The translations under genes and the position numbers were made by a program. The notes beneath the pieces were generated by a model, which was not told the origin of the DNA, made no database searches, and saw nothing but the letters and a program-made list of their open reading frames with translations. From CAWIMX01 sp963837345 (lineage in GTDB: Bacteria; Acidobacteriota; Vicinamibacteria; Vicinamibacterales; CAVVIG01), in NCBI GenBank assembly GCA_963837345.1, contig CAWIMX010000001.1, positions 1,178,001-1,242,000 on the forward strand: a stretch of 64,000 nucleotides of DNA. The letters run 5' to 3'. Positions 20,985 to 29,671 of this stretch are shown piece after piece (positions within the stretch are counted from its first letter, which is position 1; the number at the start of each line of letters is the position of its first letter).

Positions 20985-21874
20985 CGACCCTCAACGGATG
21001 GATGCGCTACAAGGGCGACGGATCCGTCCCTGCAGGCACCGAAGCGGACACACGAGGCGAGCCCGGCCGGTACCTGGCCGGACCGGGATTGGTGACGGCG
21101 GTCAACACGGCGCTCGCCGTCGAACAGCCGCTGCTCGTCACGGGCGAGCCCGGGACCGGCAAGACGATGCTGGCGTGGTCGATCGCGGCGGAGCTCGGGC
21201 TCGGAGCCGTGCTGGAATTCCACACGCGCAGCGACCACCAGGCGCGCGACACTCTGTACGAGTTCGACTACCTGCTGCGCTTCTATCACGCGCAGGTGAA
21301 GGATCCCCGCGCCGAGAACCTCGAAACCTACGTGCGCTGGCAGGCGCTCGGCCTGGCCATCCGGTCGCCGGCGCAGCGCGTCGTGCTGATCGACGAAGTG
21401 GACAAGGCGCCCCGCGACTTCCCCAACGATCTGCTCGACGAGCTGGATCGGATGGAGTTCCGCGTGCCGGAGCTCGGCCTCGTGTGCAAGGCCGAGCAGC
21501 GTCCCGTCGTCATCATCACCAGCAACAGTGAGCGGCAGCTCCCGGACCCGTTCCTGCGGCGCTGCGTGTTCCACCGCCTCGACTTCCCCACCGGCGAGCG
21601 CCTGCAGGCGGTCTTGAAGGAACGGCTCGGTCCGCTCGACCTCTCGGATCGTCTCGTGGCCGTCGCGACGAAGCGCTTCGAGGAAATCCGAACCGTGCCG
21701 GGACTCGAGAAGAAACCCTCGACGGCGGAGCTGCTGGCCTGGGTGCGCGTCCTGCATCTGGCTGGCATCGATCCGGACGCGCTCGACCGACTCGCGCTGG
21801 CCGAGCTGCCCTTCACCGGTGCGCTGACCAAGTCCGAGCAGGACGTGCAGCAGCTCAGACGCGCCCGAGCCTAG
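20981..21874 (+). CDS. MoxR-family AAA+ ATPase
   Basis: A 297-residue AAA+ protein. Walker A G-E-P-G-T-G-K-T at 55-62, Walker B V-V-L-I-D-E-V-D-K-A at 134-143, sensor 1 T-S-N at 180-182 and Arg finger in D-P-F-L-R-R-C (189-195), all intact. MoxR ATPases act as chaperone-like motors with vWA-domain partners. Here the partner would be the next gene, which has a CoxE-like N-terminus and a vWA-like core. The ATG overlaps the TIR stop as ATGA, with GAGGAG six bases upstream. With the TIR protein it makes an energy-dependent switch plus effector plausible. Confidence 0.9.
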   Translation: MTTLNGWMRYKGDGSVPAGTEADTRGEPGRYLAGPGLVTAVNTALAVEQPLLVTGEPGTGKTMLAWSIAAELGLGAVLEFHTRSDHQARDTLYEFDYLLRFYHAQVKDPRAENLETYVRWQALGLAIRSPAQRVVLIDEVDKAPRDFPNDLLDELDRMEFRVPELGLVCKAEQRPVVIITSNSERQLPDPFLRRCVFHRLDFPTGERLQAVLKERLGPLDLSDRLVAVATKRFEEIRTVPGLEKKPSTAELLAWVRVLHLAGIDPDALDRLALAELPFTGALTKSEQDVQQLRRARA

Positions 21875-21892
21875 CCGCGAGGATCGGGGATC

Positions 21893-24391
21893 ATGAGCGG
21901 CGTCCTTCCGTTCGAAGCGTTTCTCGAGGTGCTTCGCGCCAGAGGGTACGCGATCGGCCTGAACGAACACTTCCGGCTCGGCGCGCTGCTCGCACGGTGG
22001 GACGGCGCGAACCGCGCGGAGTTCCGCGACGCCCTCGCCGCGCTCCTCGCGCGCAGCGACGACGAGCTGCGCGACATCCGGCAGCTCTTCGACGATCTGT
22101 ATCCCGCCTCGGCCCCGGCGGCGCCGTTCACGGCCCCGCGGCCTCCGCGGCGCCGCTTGGGGCCGGCTGTGGCCGTCGCGGCCGCCCTGCTCCTGGCCCT
22201 CAGCCTCGGAGCGTGGCAGCTTCACGTGGGACCGTTTCGCGTCGTGACGCCAATCAGCCCGACGACGGCAGAGCCGCCGCCGCCGCCCGCCGCGGGAGGC
22301 GTCAATCGCGGGCCGGTACCGATTCCTCCTCCCGAGCCGCCGCCGCCGCCGGCCCCGTCCGTCTTCGTCGATGCTCGCTATGCGGCCGGGACCGCAGCGC
22401 TCGGGTTCCTCGCCGTGCTGGCGCTGTTCTGGCGGCTCAAGGTGCGCGACGAACGCTGGGCCTGGGGGCGCGACGCCTGGGCCGCCGCGCTGCGGGCGTT
22501 GCCAGGCCCATTTCAGATCGATCTCGCGCTGCGGGGGCGGCCGGGTGCGCTGCCTCGCGCCGACGTCGAGGATGCCGCCACCATTCTCGGACGCGTTTTC
22601 GCCACCGACGCGCAGGCCCGCGAGCTGGACGTTCGCCGCAGCGTGTCTCTCACGCTGCGCTACGGCCTCATGCCGCACCTGGTCTGGGCCGCCAGGCGCG
22701 TCACGCAGCCGATCGTCGTCCTCCAGGATGTCGGACCGGACATGGGCACCTGGCAGGGCAAGGTCGAGACGCTGCTCGCCGACCTCGGGCGCCAGGGCGT
22801 CGCGCTCCAGCGCTACTATTTCGACGCCGACTTGCGCTTCGTCGCCGACAGGCCGTACCGCGGATCGACCACGCTCGGCGCGGTGCTCCGACGCTTTTCG
22901 GACGCGCCAGTGCTGGTGATCAGCACCGGGCTCGGGTTGGCGGCCGCCACCGAGTCGGACGACCGCTGGCTGGACGATCTGAGGAAGCGGCCGCGCCGAT
23001 CATGGCTCACGCCGGTCTCCGACGTGCGATTGTGGCCGCCGGCGTTGACGTCGATTGGGCTCCAGGCGTGGCCGATGACGCGGATCGGCCTGACTGCCGC
23101 GGCGCGCGAGCTCGCAGCGCTGGATCTGGATCGATCGAGCCACGTCCGAGTCCGGGTCAGCACCGAGGGGCGCGTCACTCCGGACGGCATCGAGCGCGTC
23201 AAGCGTCTGGCCAGCCTCGTCCCGCACCCCACGACCGCACTGCTCGACGCCCTCCGGCGCCGCTTCGCACCCGATGTGTCGGACGCCGTCCTGGTGTACC
23301 TGCTGGCAGAGATCGGCGCCGCAGCCTCGTCCACGATCAGGCTGCCGGAGGCCGAGGTCCAACGCTGCCTGAACGCCGTCCGCCGCGAAACGCCGACGCT
23401 CGAGCGCGAGGTCCGACGATTCCTGCTCGACACGCTGCGCGACTCGGAGCCCAAACCCGGGTCCGTGGCGCATCTTCGCTGGCAGGCGGGCGTTGCCGTT
23501 CAGGAAGCGCAGCTCGCCGAGCTCGAGGGGAGCGATCCCGAACACGCGGTCGACGCCCTTGCGCGCCTCTCACGAGGGCCGACGTGGGAGGAAGTTGGCA
23601 GTCTGGCGCGCCTCACGGTTCGAACCCCTTCGCTCACGGCACGCATGGAGCGCGCGTTCGGGACTCGCCTCGGGCCGGGAGCGAGCGGACCGCCCCCCCC
23701 CACCGGGCCGCTGCCTCACGCAGGGCCCGCCCCCCGCAGCTGGCCCGGCCTGCGGGAGCTGGTGCCGGCGGCCGTCGTGACCGGGGTCGTCCTCCTCGCG
23801 GGCGCGCAACTGGGCGCGTTCCCGACGCGAACGGTTCCCAACCTCGCGGATGCCTACGTCCTCACCATGGCCCCCGCCGCGGCATCCGGTGCCACCGCGC
23901 TGCAGATTACGCCCGCGATTCCGTCCGCCCCACAGCAGGTAGGCCTTTTCCGTCGCGCGGCCGACGACGCCATGGTGTCGTTCGGTTCGCCAATCTCGCT
24001 GACCGCCAACCCTGTTGTGATCCCGCTGAGCGACGCGGACCTTGGATCCTATTTCCAGGTTCGTGGGCGGACAACCGAAGGCGGCCTTGCGTTGAGTGAT
24101 CCCCTGTGGGTTCCTTCGGGCCGTGCCGTGAACGTGCTGATCGACGCGGCGCCGTGGGCGAACGTCACGGTGTCGGCCGCTGACGGTCGATCCCAGCGTG
24201 GCACCACGCCCTACGTGGCGGCGCTCGACCCAGGCGTCTACACGCTGCGCCTCGAAAACGGGGGCCTGACACCCGAGACGACAGAAACGATCGAGGTGAC
24301 TTCCGCCTCGACCGGATTCCGCTTCACGATGCCCGGTTTCGACCCGAACAATACCGCCGCAAGCCTGGCCGGCCGACCTCAGAACCCGTAA
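21893..24391 (+). CDS. Membrane protein: CoxE-like, degenerate vWA-like and PEGA parts
   Basis: An 832-residue protein. Residues 5-70 (F-L-E-V-L-R-A-R-G-Y-A-I-G-L-N-E) resemble the N-terminal helical domain of CoxE-type vWA proteins. TM1 is about 91-108, a Pro-rich stretch 128-155, TM2 163-180. The segment 272-350 has the strand/helix order of a vWA domain (P-I-V-V-L-Q-D-V-G-P-D-M-G, V-L-V-I-S-T-G-L-G), but the MIDAS D-x-S-x-S is replaced, so metal binding is doubtful. A helical region spans 400-590, TM3 624-642, and a PEGA-like beta domain about 745-815. Start ATG is 18 bases after the MoxR stop, with GGGGA upstream. Probably the membrane partner of the MoxR ATPase. Confidence 0.75.
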   Translation: MSGVLPFEAFLEVLRARGYAIGLNEHFRLGALLARWDGANRAEFRDALAALLARSDDELRDIRQLFDDLYPASAPAAPFTAPRPPRRRLGPAVAVAAALLLALSLGAWQLHVGPFRVVTPISPTTAEPPPPPAAGGVNRGPVPIPPPEPPPPPAPSVFVDARYAAGTAALGFLAVLALFWRLKVRDERWAWGRDAWAAALRALPGPFQIDLALRGRPGALPRADVEDAATILGRVFATDAQARELDVRRSVSLTLRYGLMPHLVWAARRVTQPIVVLQDVGPDMGTWQGKVETLLADLGRQGVALQRYYFDADLRFVADRPYRGSTTLGAVLRRFSDAPVLVISTGLGLAAATESDDRWLDDLRKRPRRSWLTPVSDVRLWPPALTSIGLQAWPMTRIGLTAAARELAALDLDRSSHVRVRVSTEGRVTPDGIERVKRLASLVPHPTTALLDALRRRFAPDVSDAVLVYLLAEIGAAASSTIRLPEAEVQRCLNAVRRETPTLEREVRRFLLDTLRDSEPKPGSVAHLRWQAGVAVQEAQLAELEGSDPEHAVDALARLSRGPTWEEVGSLARLTVRTPSLTARMERAFGTRLGPGASGPPPPTGPLPHAGPAPRSWPGLRELVPAAVVTGVVLLAGAQLGAFPTRTVPNLADAYVLTMAPAAASGATALQITPAIPSAPQQVGLFRRAADDAMVSFGSPISLTANPVVIPLSDADLGSYFQVRGRTTEGGLALSDPLWVPSGRAVNVLIDAAPWANVTVSAADGRSQRGTTPYVAALDPGVYTLRLENGGLTPETTETIEVTSASTGFRFTMPGFDPNNTAASLAGRPQNP

Positions 24392-25173
24392 CCACACAGG
24401 TGGTTCGGGAACACGCGCACGTTCTGATCCTGCACGACGCCGCTGAGGTTCCCGGCGCTGTCGCGCACCTGCAGCTGGACGATCATCTGCAGAAACGAGA
24501 CCCCGCCCGACGACGAGGCCGTGCGGCCCGAGAAGAATCCGCAACCGCTGGCCGTCGGCTGCAGCGTAGGCGTTCCGCTGTTCTCGCTCCTCTGCTGCGA
24601 GCCGAACAGATACGTCCACAGCCACTGGGTGACTCCCCCCGTCGACGCGCTGCCGTCGAACGTGCAGTCGAGCGTCGTGCCGTTGGCCGTGGTCAGCGGA
24701 CACGTGTCTGCCGTTCCGGCCGGGAGCACCTGGCCGTTCGTCAGCGTCACCGACGAGCGCGAGGCGACGGTGAACACGGCGGTGAGAGGCTGGGGATTGA
24801 CCGTGAGCGTCGCCGTATGGCTCACGCCGCTGTAGGTGCCGGTAATGACGGGCGACTTGGCGGCGGCCACGACCGAGGTCGTGATGCTGAATCCGGCCGA
24901 CGTCGATCCGGTGGGCACCACGACACTCGTCGGCACGGTGGCGGCCGACGAGTCGCTGCTCGCGAGCGCGACGCCCGCGCCCCCACTCGGCGCCGAGCCG
25001 CTCAACGTCACCGTTCCGTTCGAGGCCGTCCCACCGACGACGGTCGATGGATTCACGGTGACAGCCGTGAGCGTCGGCGTCGGCGTCGTCATGTTGTTAT
25101 TGTGCGGGTGGCACGCTCCCGATCCGAGCGCCGCCGACAATACGAACACCACGCCGACTCTTCGAGTGTTCAT
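24379..25173 (-). CDS. Lipoprotein with Ig-like/beta-sandwich repeats
   Basis: A 264-residue secreted lipoprotein. Signal M-N-T-R-R-V-G-V-V-F-V-L-S-A-A-L-G-S-G-A-C carries a lipobox (G-S-G-A-C). A Thr/Pro linker is followed by a domain with V-T-V-N-P-S-T-V-V-G-G-T-A and repeated G-x-S-x-T-A-T-L-T-V patterns typical of bacterial Ig-like folds. The C-terminal part has two Cys pairs and a PKD-like D-G-S-A-S-T-G-G motif. The ATG at 25173 is chosen because GGGAGGT lies just upstream. It converges with, and overlaps by 13 bases, the end of the vWA-like gene. It is likely the last gene of an operon with the two genes upstream. Confidence 0.7.
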   Translation of the reverse strand: MNTRRVGVVFVLSAALGSGACHPHNNNMTTPTPTLTAVTVNPSTVVGGTASNGTVTLSGSAPSGGAGVALASSDSSAATVPTSVVVPTGSTSAGFSITTSVVAAAKSPVITGTYSGVSHTATLTVNPQPLTAVFTVASRSSVTLTNGQVLPAGTADTCPLTTANGTTLDCTFDGSASTGGVTQWLWTYLFGSQQRSENSGTPTLQPTASGCGFFSGRTASSSGGVSFLQMIVQLQVRDSAGNLSGVVQDQNVRVFPNHLCGYGF

Positions 25174-25191
25174 TGGCACCTCCCATTGCGC

Positions 25192-26535
25192 TCAACGTAA
25201 GAGAATGATCGACGCCGAGGCTCGCGTCGTGGTCGAGGCACGATCCACGGCTGCGTTCAATTCGAGCCGGGGAGTGAGCGTGAGGCCGAGGCCGCCGGTG
25301 ACGTGCACCTGAGACGTCCCTGTGGACAGCGCGACGGCGAGCCGCTCGTCGAACAATCGATCGACCGCGGTGACCGAGACGCCGGAAGGGCTGAAATGCA
25401 CGGAGTGGTCGGGATCGCGCCAGATGCCGCCGCGGAATCGAGGCCGAAACCGGATCGCCGGCATCGCGTACTGGATGCCGGCATGCAGCTCGACGCCGTT
25501 TTCGATGTCGAAGCTGTCCTCGCGCTGCGTGGCCCGAGCCTGGTCGGTGACGAAGTCGTCGCGCAGCCGGTGATACGTGACCCGGGTCATCTCGCCCGCA
25601 ATGGTCAGTACCGGACGCGGTCGGACCGACACGCCGAGCGCGAGGGTGTCCGGTACCCGAAACCGCACCTGGCGAGGCGGATCGATGCCGTCGCGAGTGG
25701 TGAACGTGAACGTGGCGCCATGGCGGTAGGCCGCGCCGACGCGGACGCGCGCGCCCGCCACTTGAATGCCGAGCGCCGGCGCGGCCGAGACGTCGTGGCC
25801 GTGCTGGGTGGACTTGCCGAGCTCGATCGCAGTGTTCGCCGGCCCGAGGAACCCTTCCGTGTCGAATCGCCGGAAGGTGGAGTCGATGGCGAACCGGTAG
25901 ATCGTGAGAGCCCCGCCGACGTGCACGCCGATCCGGCGGCCCTGGTACGGGTGGAACGAGGCCGCCGCGCCATAGCCGGTGATGGCGACGTTGCGCACCC
26001 CCTCCTGCGGGCTGTCGCGCCGGGACGTGAACTCCTCGGGCACTTTCTGGAAGACGCCCTGCGAGAGAAACGTCTGGTCCACACGCACGAGCTCGTGCCG
26101 GTAGCCGGCCACCACCCAGCGGTACGGACTGCGGGTGTAGACCGCGGCGAGATACCCGAGCCCCGTGTGCGATCCCACGCTGTCGGCGAACTGCGGTCCC
26201 TGCACGGTGTCGATGCCGGCATTCGAGATTGATCCCGAGAGGCGGCCGCGCTCGAGGAAGCCGGTGCTGACGCGCGTGAAGCGAAGCTCGGCGGAGATTT
26301 CCGGACGCTGAAGCTGCGTCAGACCCGCCGGATTGGCAAATGGCGCGGTCGCATCGTCCGCCAACGCCACGAAGGCGCCCCCGAGCGCCATGCTCTTGGC
26401 GCCGGGGTTCAGAAAGTCGAACTGAAGCGGAATCTGGAGACTCGTCTGCGCATCGACCCGCGCAGGCGCCGCAGCGACGGCCACCCCCAGGCAGGCAGAG
26501 GCGAGCAGGCCCGTGCGAGCTGCATGCCGGCTCAT
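25192..26535 (-). CDS. OmpP1/FadL-type outer membrane protein
   Basis: A 447-residue protein with signal peptide ending A-R-V-D-A-Q. The mature N-terminus L-N-P-G-A-K-S-M-A-L-G-G-A-F-V-A-L-A-D-D-A-T-A is split here by the hallmark N-P-A-G-L of FadL/OmpP1 (residues about 40-70). The rest is a long series of amphipathic strands fitting a 14-strand barrel. FadL proteins carry hydrophobic molecules across the outer membrane; the ligand is unknown. Its ATG overlaps the stop of the upstream gene by four bases, so the pair is translationally coupled. Confidence 0.8.
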   Translation of the reverse strand: MSRHAARTGLLASACLGVAVAAAPARVDAQTSLQIPLQFDFLNPGAKSMALGGAFVALADDATAPFANPAGLTQLQRPEISAELRFTRVSTGFLERGRLSGSISNAGIDTVQGPQFADSVGSHTGLGYLAAVYTRSPYRWVVAGYRHELVRVDQTFLSQGVFQKVPEEFTSRRDSPQEGVRNVAITGYGAAASFHPYQGRRIGVHVGGALTIYRFAIDSTFRRFDTEGFLGPANTAIELGKSTQHGHDVSAAPALGIQVAGARVRVGAAYRHGATFTFTTRDGIDPPRQVRFRVPDTLALGVSVRPRPVLTIAGEMTRVTYHRLRDDFVTDQARATQREDSFDIENGVELHAGIQYAMPAIRFRPRFRGGIWRDPDHSVHFSPSGVSVTAVDRLFDERLAVALSTGTSQVHVTGGLGLTLTPRLELNAAVDRASTTTRASASIILLR

Positions 26536-27551
26536 TCCTGGCCTCGCAGCTCCCGGAGCACGTGCGGTGAGATGTAGCGCAGGTCCTCGGTGAAGGCACC
26601 GAGGTCGAGCGAGGCGAACCGCGCCTGCTCGTCGGCGAGCGTCGCCGCGTCCGCCTCCCCCGTGAGCACCATCGCGGCCCGGGCCGAGGCCAGGTACAGC
26701 AGCACCCGCGGTGTCTGACGCTTCGCCGCCACCAGTTGCGAAAGGATCGCGTCGGCCTCCGAGTACCTCCCGGAGAGGAACTGCGCGATTGCGTCCTTCT
26801 CGGTCACGACGGCGGCGGGGGTCGTCGAGGGCGGCGACGGCCCTGGCCGGTTGACGACGGCACCCGCCCGCGCCGGCGGCACCACGGCAGGAGCTGGCCG
26901 GGGGTTCGTGAGGCCCGGCGCCGACGCCGCGGTCCCGGGGACCGGGGCTTGCTGAACCGCGGCGCTCTGCGTGGGGCTCGCGGCGGGCGGCTGTCCCGCG
27001 TCGGCCGGTGCGGCAGGGTTGGCCGCGGCGGCGTTGGCCGGTGATGGGGTCAGGTCGGCCGGCCGCTGCTGCGCGAGCGCGAGCCGATCCTGCGCGCCCT
27101 GCTGCGCTCGCTGATCCTGCGCGTTCAGCTGCGCGAATTCGGGATCCCTCGCGGCGATGTACCCGCGCGCCACTTTGAACGCGTTGACGGCCGCGCCGTA
27201 GTTTCCCAGGCCGAGGTAGGCGACCCCGAGATAGTAGTCGGGGAGGAAGTCCACGAAGCTGTCACCGTAGGTGGGCACGTTGCGGCCCGGCGTCGGCCCG
27301 AGCTGCTTGGCACGCAGCAGGCTGGCGAGCGCCGTCTCGTAGTCGGCGTTGTCCGCCGTGGCCTCCCGCACGCCATCGGCGTACGCCTGATACCAGGTGC
27401 GGGTGTCGTTCTGCGGGGGGCGCTGCGCGGCCGCGCTCTGCGTCGCGTACGCCGGACCGGCGAAACACGCCAGCAGAGCCAGGGCGCAGCATGGCAGGCA
27501 CCGTGCCCGGGCCCCGACCCGATCGCCGAGCCGTACGCGCGACCCTGTCAC
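26532..27551 (-). CDS. Secreted tetratricopeptide-like protein with Ala/Pro-rich linker
   Basis: A 339-residue exported protein. A long signal sequence ends near C-F-A-G-P-A-Y-A. Two helical repeat regions (about 50-150 and 245-330; Y-L-G-V-A-Y-L-G-L-G-N-Y-G-A-A-V-N-A-F and F-L-S-G-R-Y-S-E-A-D-A-I-L-S-Q-L) are TPR-like and are separated by an Ala/Pro/Gln-rich spacer of about 90 residues. The start is a GTG at 27551 with GGAGGA ten bases upstream. The stop overlaps the FadL-type gene by ATGA. It may be a periplasmic scaffold for that porin; this is inference from coupling only. Confidence 0.7.
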   Translation of the reverse strand: MTGSRVRLGDRVGARARCLPCCALALLACFAGPAYATQSAAAQRPPQNDTRTWYQAYADGVREATADNADYETALASLLRAKQLGPTPGRNVPTYGDSFVDFLPDYYLGVAYLGLGNYGAAVNAFKVARGYIAARDPEFAQLNAQDQRAQQGAQDRLALAQQRPADLTPSPANAAAANPAAPADAGQPPAASPTQSAAVQQAPVPGTAASAPGLTNPRPAPAVVPPARAGAVVNRPGPSPPSTTPAAVVTEKDAIAQFLSGRYSEADAILSQLVAAKRQTPRVLLYLASARAAMVLTGEADAATLADEQARFASLDLGAFTEDLRYISPHVLRELRGQE

Positions 27552-27677
27552 TGCAGCATTCCTCCGTCCGAGCGTGGTCCGCCCCGACCTGGATTCTGTC
27601 GGTCGGGTCTCGCGCGTTCGGGAATGATCGAGGGCTTCTCATCACATTCTGTCGCACTTGCGAAACCGGCCACAATG

Positions 27678-27780
27678 GCCAATTCCTATCTGTGTGCAAG
27701 CGCGCCCAACACGCGCCTTCCGGCGTGTCATTCCTCCTGCTGAAACCAGCCGATTGCATTCTGTTCAGCGGGGCGCGCCC
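27678..27780 (+). pseudogene. Decayed duplicate of the 5' end of the 34376 SLOG-like gene
   Basis: About 100 bases here align closely with 34313-34416, the leader and first 14 codons of the SLOG-like gene. The shared part includes the leader words GCCAATTCCT and GCGCCTTCCGGCGT and the coding word for K-P-A-D-C-I-L-F-S-G. In this copy the ATG is CTG, one G is lost in the run of five, and homology stops at about 27780. The rest of the 458-base gap 27552-28009 holds no gene I can support. Confidence 0.7.
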
Positions 27781-28009
27781 GCTTGCGTAAGGACACCTGC
27801 GGTCGGCATCGCCGCTCGTTCCTCGACCTATCGCCAGGCAGGCTGGCGGCTGCGGCGCGTGCTCGGCGAAGAATTCAAGGGCGTGTTCGCGGCTGGCGGT
27901 GAGCGTGTCGGCATCCGGGTGACCCGGACCACACCGCGAGAGGAGCGCCTCGAACGACAGCGCGAGCCCTCGAACACTTCTGGGGGGCAGGCGCGATCCA
28001 CCCGTCCCG

Positions 28010-29290
28010 CTACTTCATGGCAATGCCGTGGGGCCGAGCCGGGAACGCGAACGCCGTGTCGAAGTCGAGCTCGAAACGCGGATCGAGGTCGAGCGTGTCC
28101 TCCGTCACCTTGATTACGTGCACCTTGTGGTCGCCTTCGAAGTGAATCTTGCCGAAGCCGTCCTGGTCGAGGAAGTAGTCGGTCACCACCAGGCGCGAGT
28201 CGTCGTCGGTGAGCTTGATGGCGTGCGGTCCGGCATCCACGCCGAGATTGACGATCGCCTGCTCGGTGAAGGCCTGGCGGTTGCTGATATCGAGCATCCC
28301 CACCTGTCCGGCCTGAAACGACGCGAAGATCAGCCGGTTCCCGCGTTTCGGCATCGCGAGGAGTTGAACCATGCCGCCGCGGACGGGCACGTCGATGTGC
28401 GGCAAGATGTTCTCGCAGTCGAAGGCCTGCACGACGCTGCCGTCGGTCGGATCGACCGTGTAGACCAGTCCGCTGAACATGTTCGCCGTCACGGCGCGGC
28501 CGTGCGGATCGCCGGGAATGAGCTTCACGTCCATCGATCCCTGCGCCTCGGGCAGGAAGACGGTTCTTGTGATCTGGCGGGCCGCGAGATCCCAGAAGCG
28601 GAGTGCCCCGCGCAGTTCGATCGGGCCGGGCCAGATGTTCAGCGTCGTGATCGGGTTCACGAAGTCGCTCGTCACCATCAGGTTTCGCCGGAAATCAGCC
28701 GACATCCCGTGGGGATTGAAGCCGTCAATCGGGCGGGTCGCCGGGTACTCCGCGACGAACCGGAGCCGGCGATCGAACTCGGCCACCGCGCCCGGCTCGC
28801 CGCCGGATGCCGATCCCATCTGGGTGATCAGGAATCCTCCGCCGGGGAGCGGGAGGAAATCGTCGGTGATGCTCGAGTTCGGGGTGTTCGTCGAGAAGAG
28901 AAAACGCGGATGCCGGGCGTTGGAGACGTCGAAGAAGAAGATGCTGTTCTGGCCGGAGAGCAGGCTGAGCAGGCCACCGCAGGCAAGGACGTTTCTATCC
29001 GCGGAGAGATGGCAGTGGTGCGGCTCGTTGCCAGTGTTCATCGGGGCGGGAAGCGGCACCGTGCGAAGGACCCGGCCGTAGTTGCTCGAATGCTCGTTGA
29101 AATCGACGACCGCCAGGAAGTCGGGCCGCGCACGATCCCGATCGCCAGCCCAGATGTACAGCGTCTTCTCGCGATGGTCGTCCTCGCGGTTTGTCTCGCC
29201 GTGGACCCTCGCATGGCCGCCAATCGACAGCCCCGCCACCGCGACGACAACGGCTCCCCCGAATGCCCGGCGAATCCACGATAGGGTCAT
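28010..29290 (-). CDS. Selenium-binding-protein (SBP56) family propeller, exported
   Basis: A 426-residue protein. A signal peptide or N-terminal anchor (G-G-A-V-V-V-A-V-A-G-L-S-I-G-G-H-A) precedes a propeller with P-H-H-C-H-L-S, N-V-L-A-C-G-G-L, F-N-P-H-G-M-S, G-S-M-D-V-K and H-I-D-V-P-V, close to the copper-binding His pattern of SBP56/methanethiol oxidases. Methanethiol oxidation to formaldehyde, sulfide and peroxide is the known activity of bacterial members. Whether this divergent, exported one shares it is uncertain. ATG 29290 has GAGGAGAG upstream and overlaps the SMR gene stop (ATGA). It is third gene of a SpeD-like/SMR/SBP operon. Confidence 0.75.
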   Translation of the reverse strand: MTLSWIRRAFGGAVVVAVAGLSIGGHARVHGETNREDDHREKTLYIWAGDRDRARPDFLAVVDFNEHSSNYGRVLRTVPLPAPMNTGNEPHHCHLSADRNVLACGGLLSLLSGQNSIFFFDVSNARHPRFLFSTNTPNSSITDDFLPLPGGGFLITQMGSASGGEPGAVAEFDRRLRFVAEYPATRPIDGFNPHGMSADFRRNLMVTSDFVNPITTLNIWPGPIELRGALRFWDLAARQITRTVFLPEAQGSMDVKLIPGDPHGRAVTANMFSGLVYTVDPTDGSVVQAFDCENILPHIDVPVRGGMVQLLAMPKRGNRLIFASFQAGQVGMLDISNRQAFTEQAIVNLGVDAGPHAIKLTDDDSRLVVTDYFLDQDGFGKIHFEGDHKVHVIKVTEDTLDLDPRFELDFDTAFAFPARPHGIAMK

Positions 29291-29670
29291 TGCACTCTCC
29301 TCTGTAGCGTCATGGGCGAGCGAGCCGGCCCCGGCGTCTCCGTCGGTGCTCGAGGCCCGTCGTCGAGCTGGAGCGTCACGGCTCCGGCCAGAATCAGCGC
29401 CAGGCCGGTCAGCCTGCGCGCTGACAGCGTTTCCCGCAGCCAGGCCGTCCCGAACAGCACGGCCAGCGCCGCCTCGAGCCCCAGCACCAGGATGTAGTTC
29501 ACGCTGAGCGCGGAGCGTTTCATGGCGAGCGTCTGCAGCGCGGCTCCGGCGGAGAAGCATGCGAACACGAGCATGGCGGGCCGTGGGTGCGCGAACCCCT
29601 CCGCCCTGCGCATGAAGACCCCGCCGATCGTGTAGGCCGCCGCGGCGAGCGTCGACAGAAGCAGATCCAT
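29287..29670 (-). CDS. Small multidrug-resistance/EamA-type transporter
   Basis: A 127-residue protein with four membrane helices in the SMR/DMT pattern (M-D-L-L-L-S-T-L-A-A-A-A-Y-T-I-G-G-V-F; W-L-R-E-T-L-S-A-R-R-L-T-G-L-A-L-I-L-A-G). SMR proteins work as dimers and exchange protons for cationic drugs or polyamines (MdtJI exports spermidine). It begins two bases after the stop of a SpeD-like gene, which suggests polyamine traffic, but this is inferred from position alone. Its stop overlaps the next start. The canonical first-helix Glu is not evident, so it may be nearer to the EamA side of the family. Confidence 0.75.
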   Translation of the reverse strand: MDLLLSTLAAAAYTIGGVFMRRAEGFAHPRPAMLVFACFSAGAALQTLAMKRSALSVNYILVLGLEAALAVLFGTAWLRETLSARRLTGLALILAGAVTLQLDDGPRAPTETPGPARSPMTLQRRVQ

Positions 29671-29671
29671 C

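Noticed and set aside
27790..28009. Short frame containing W-R-L-R-R-V-L-G-E-E-F
   Set aside because: No start, no recognised family, and it runs through into the antisense of the SBP gene.
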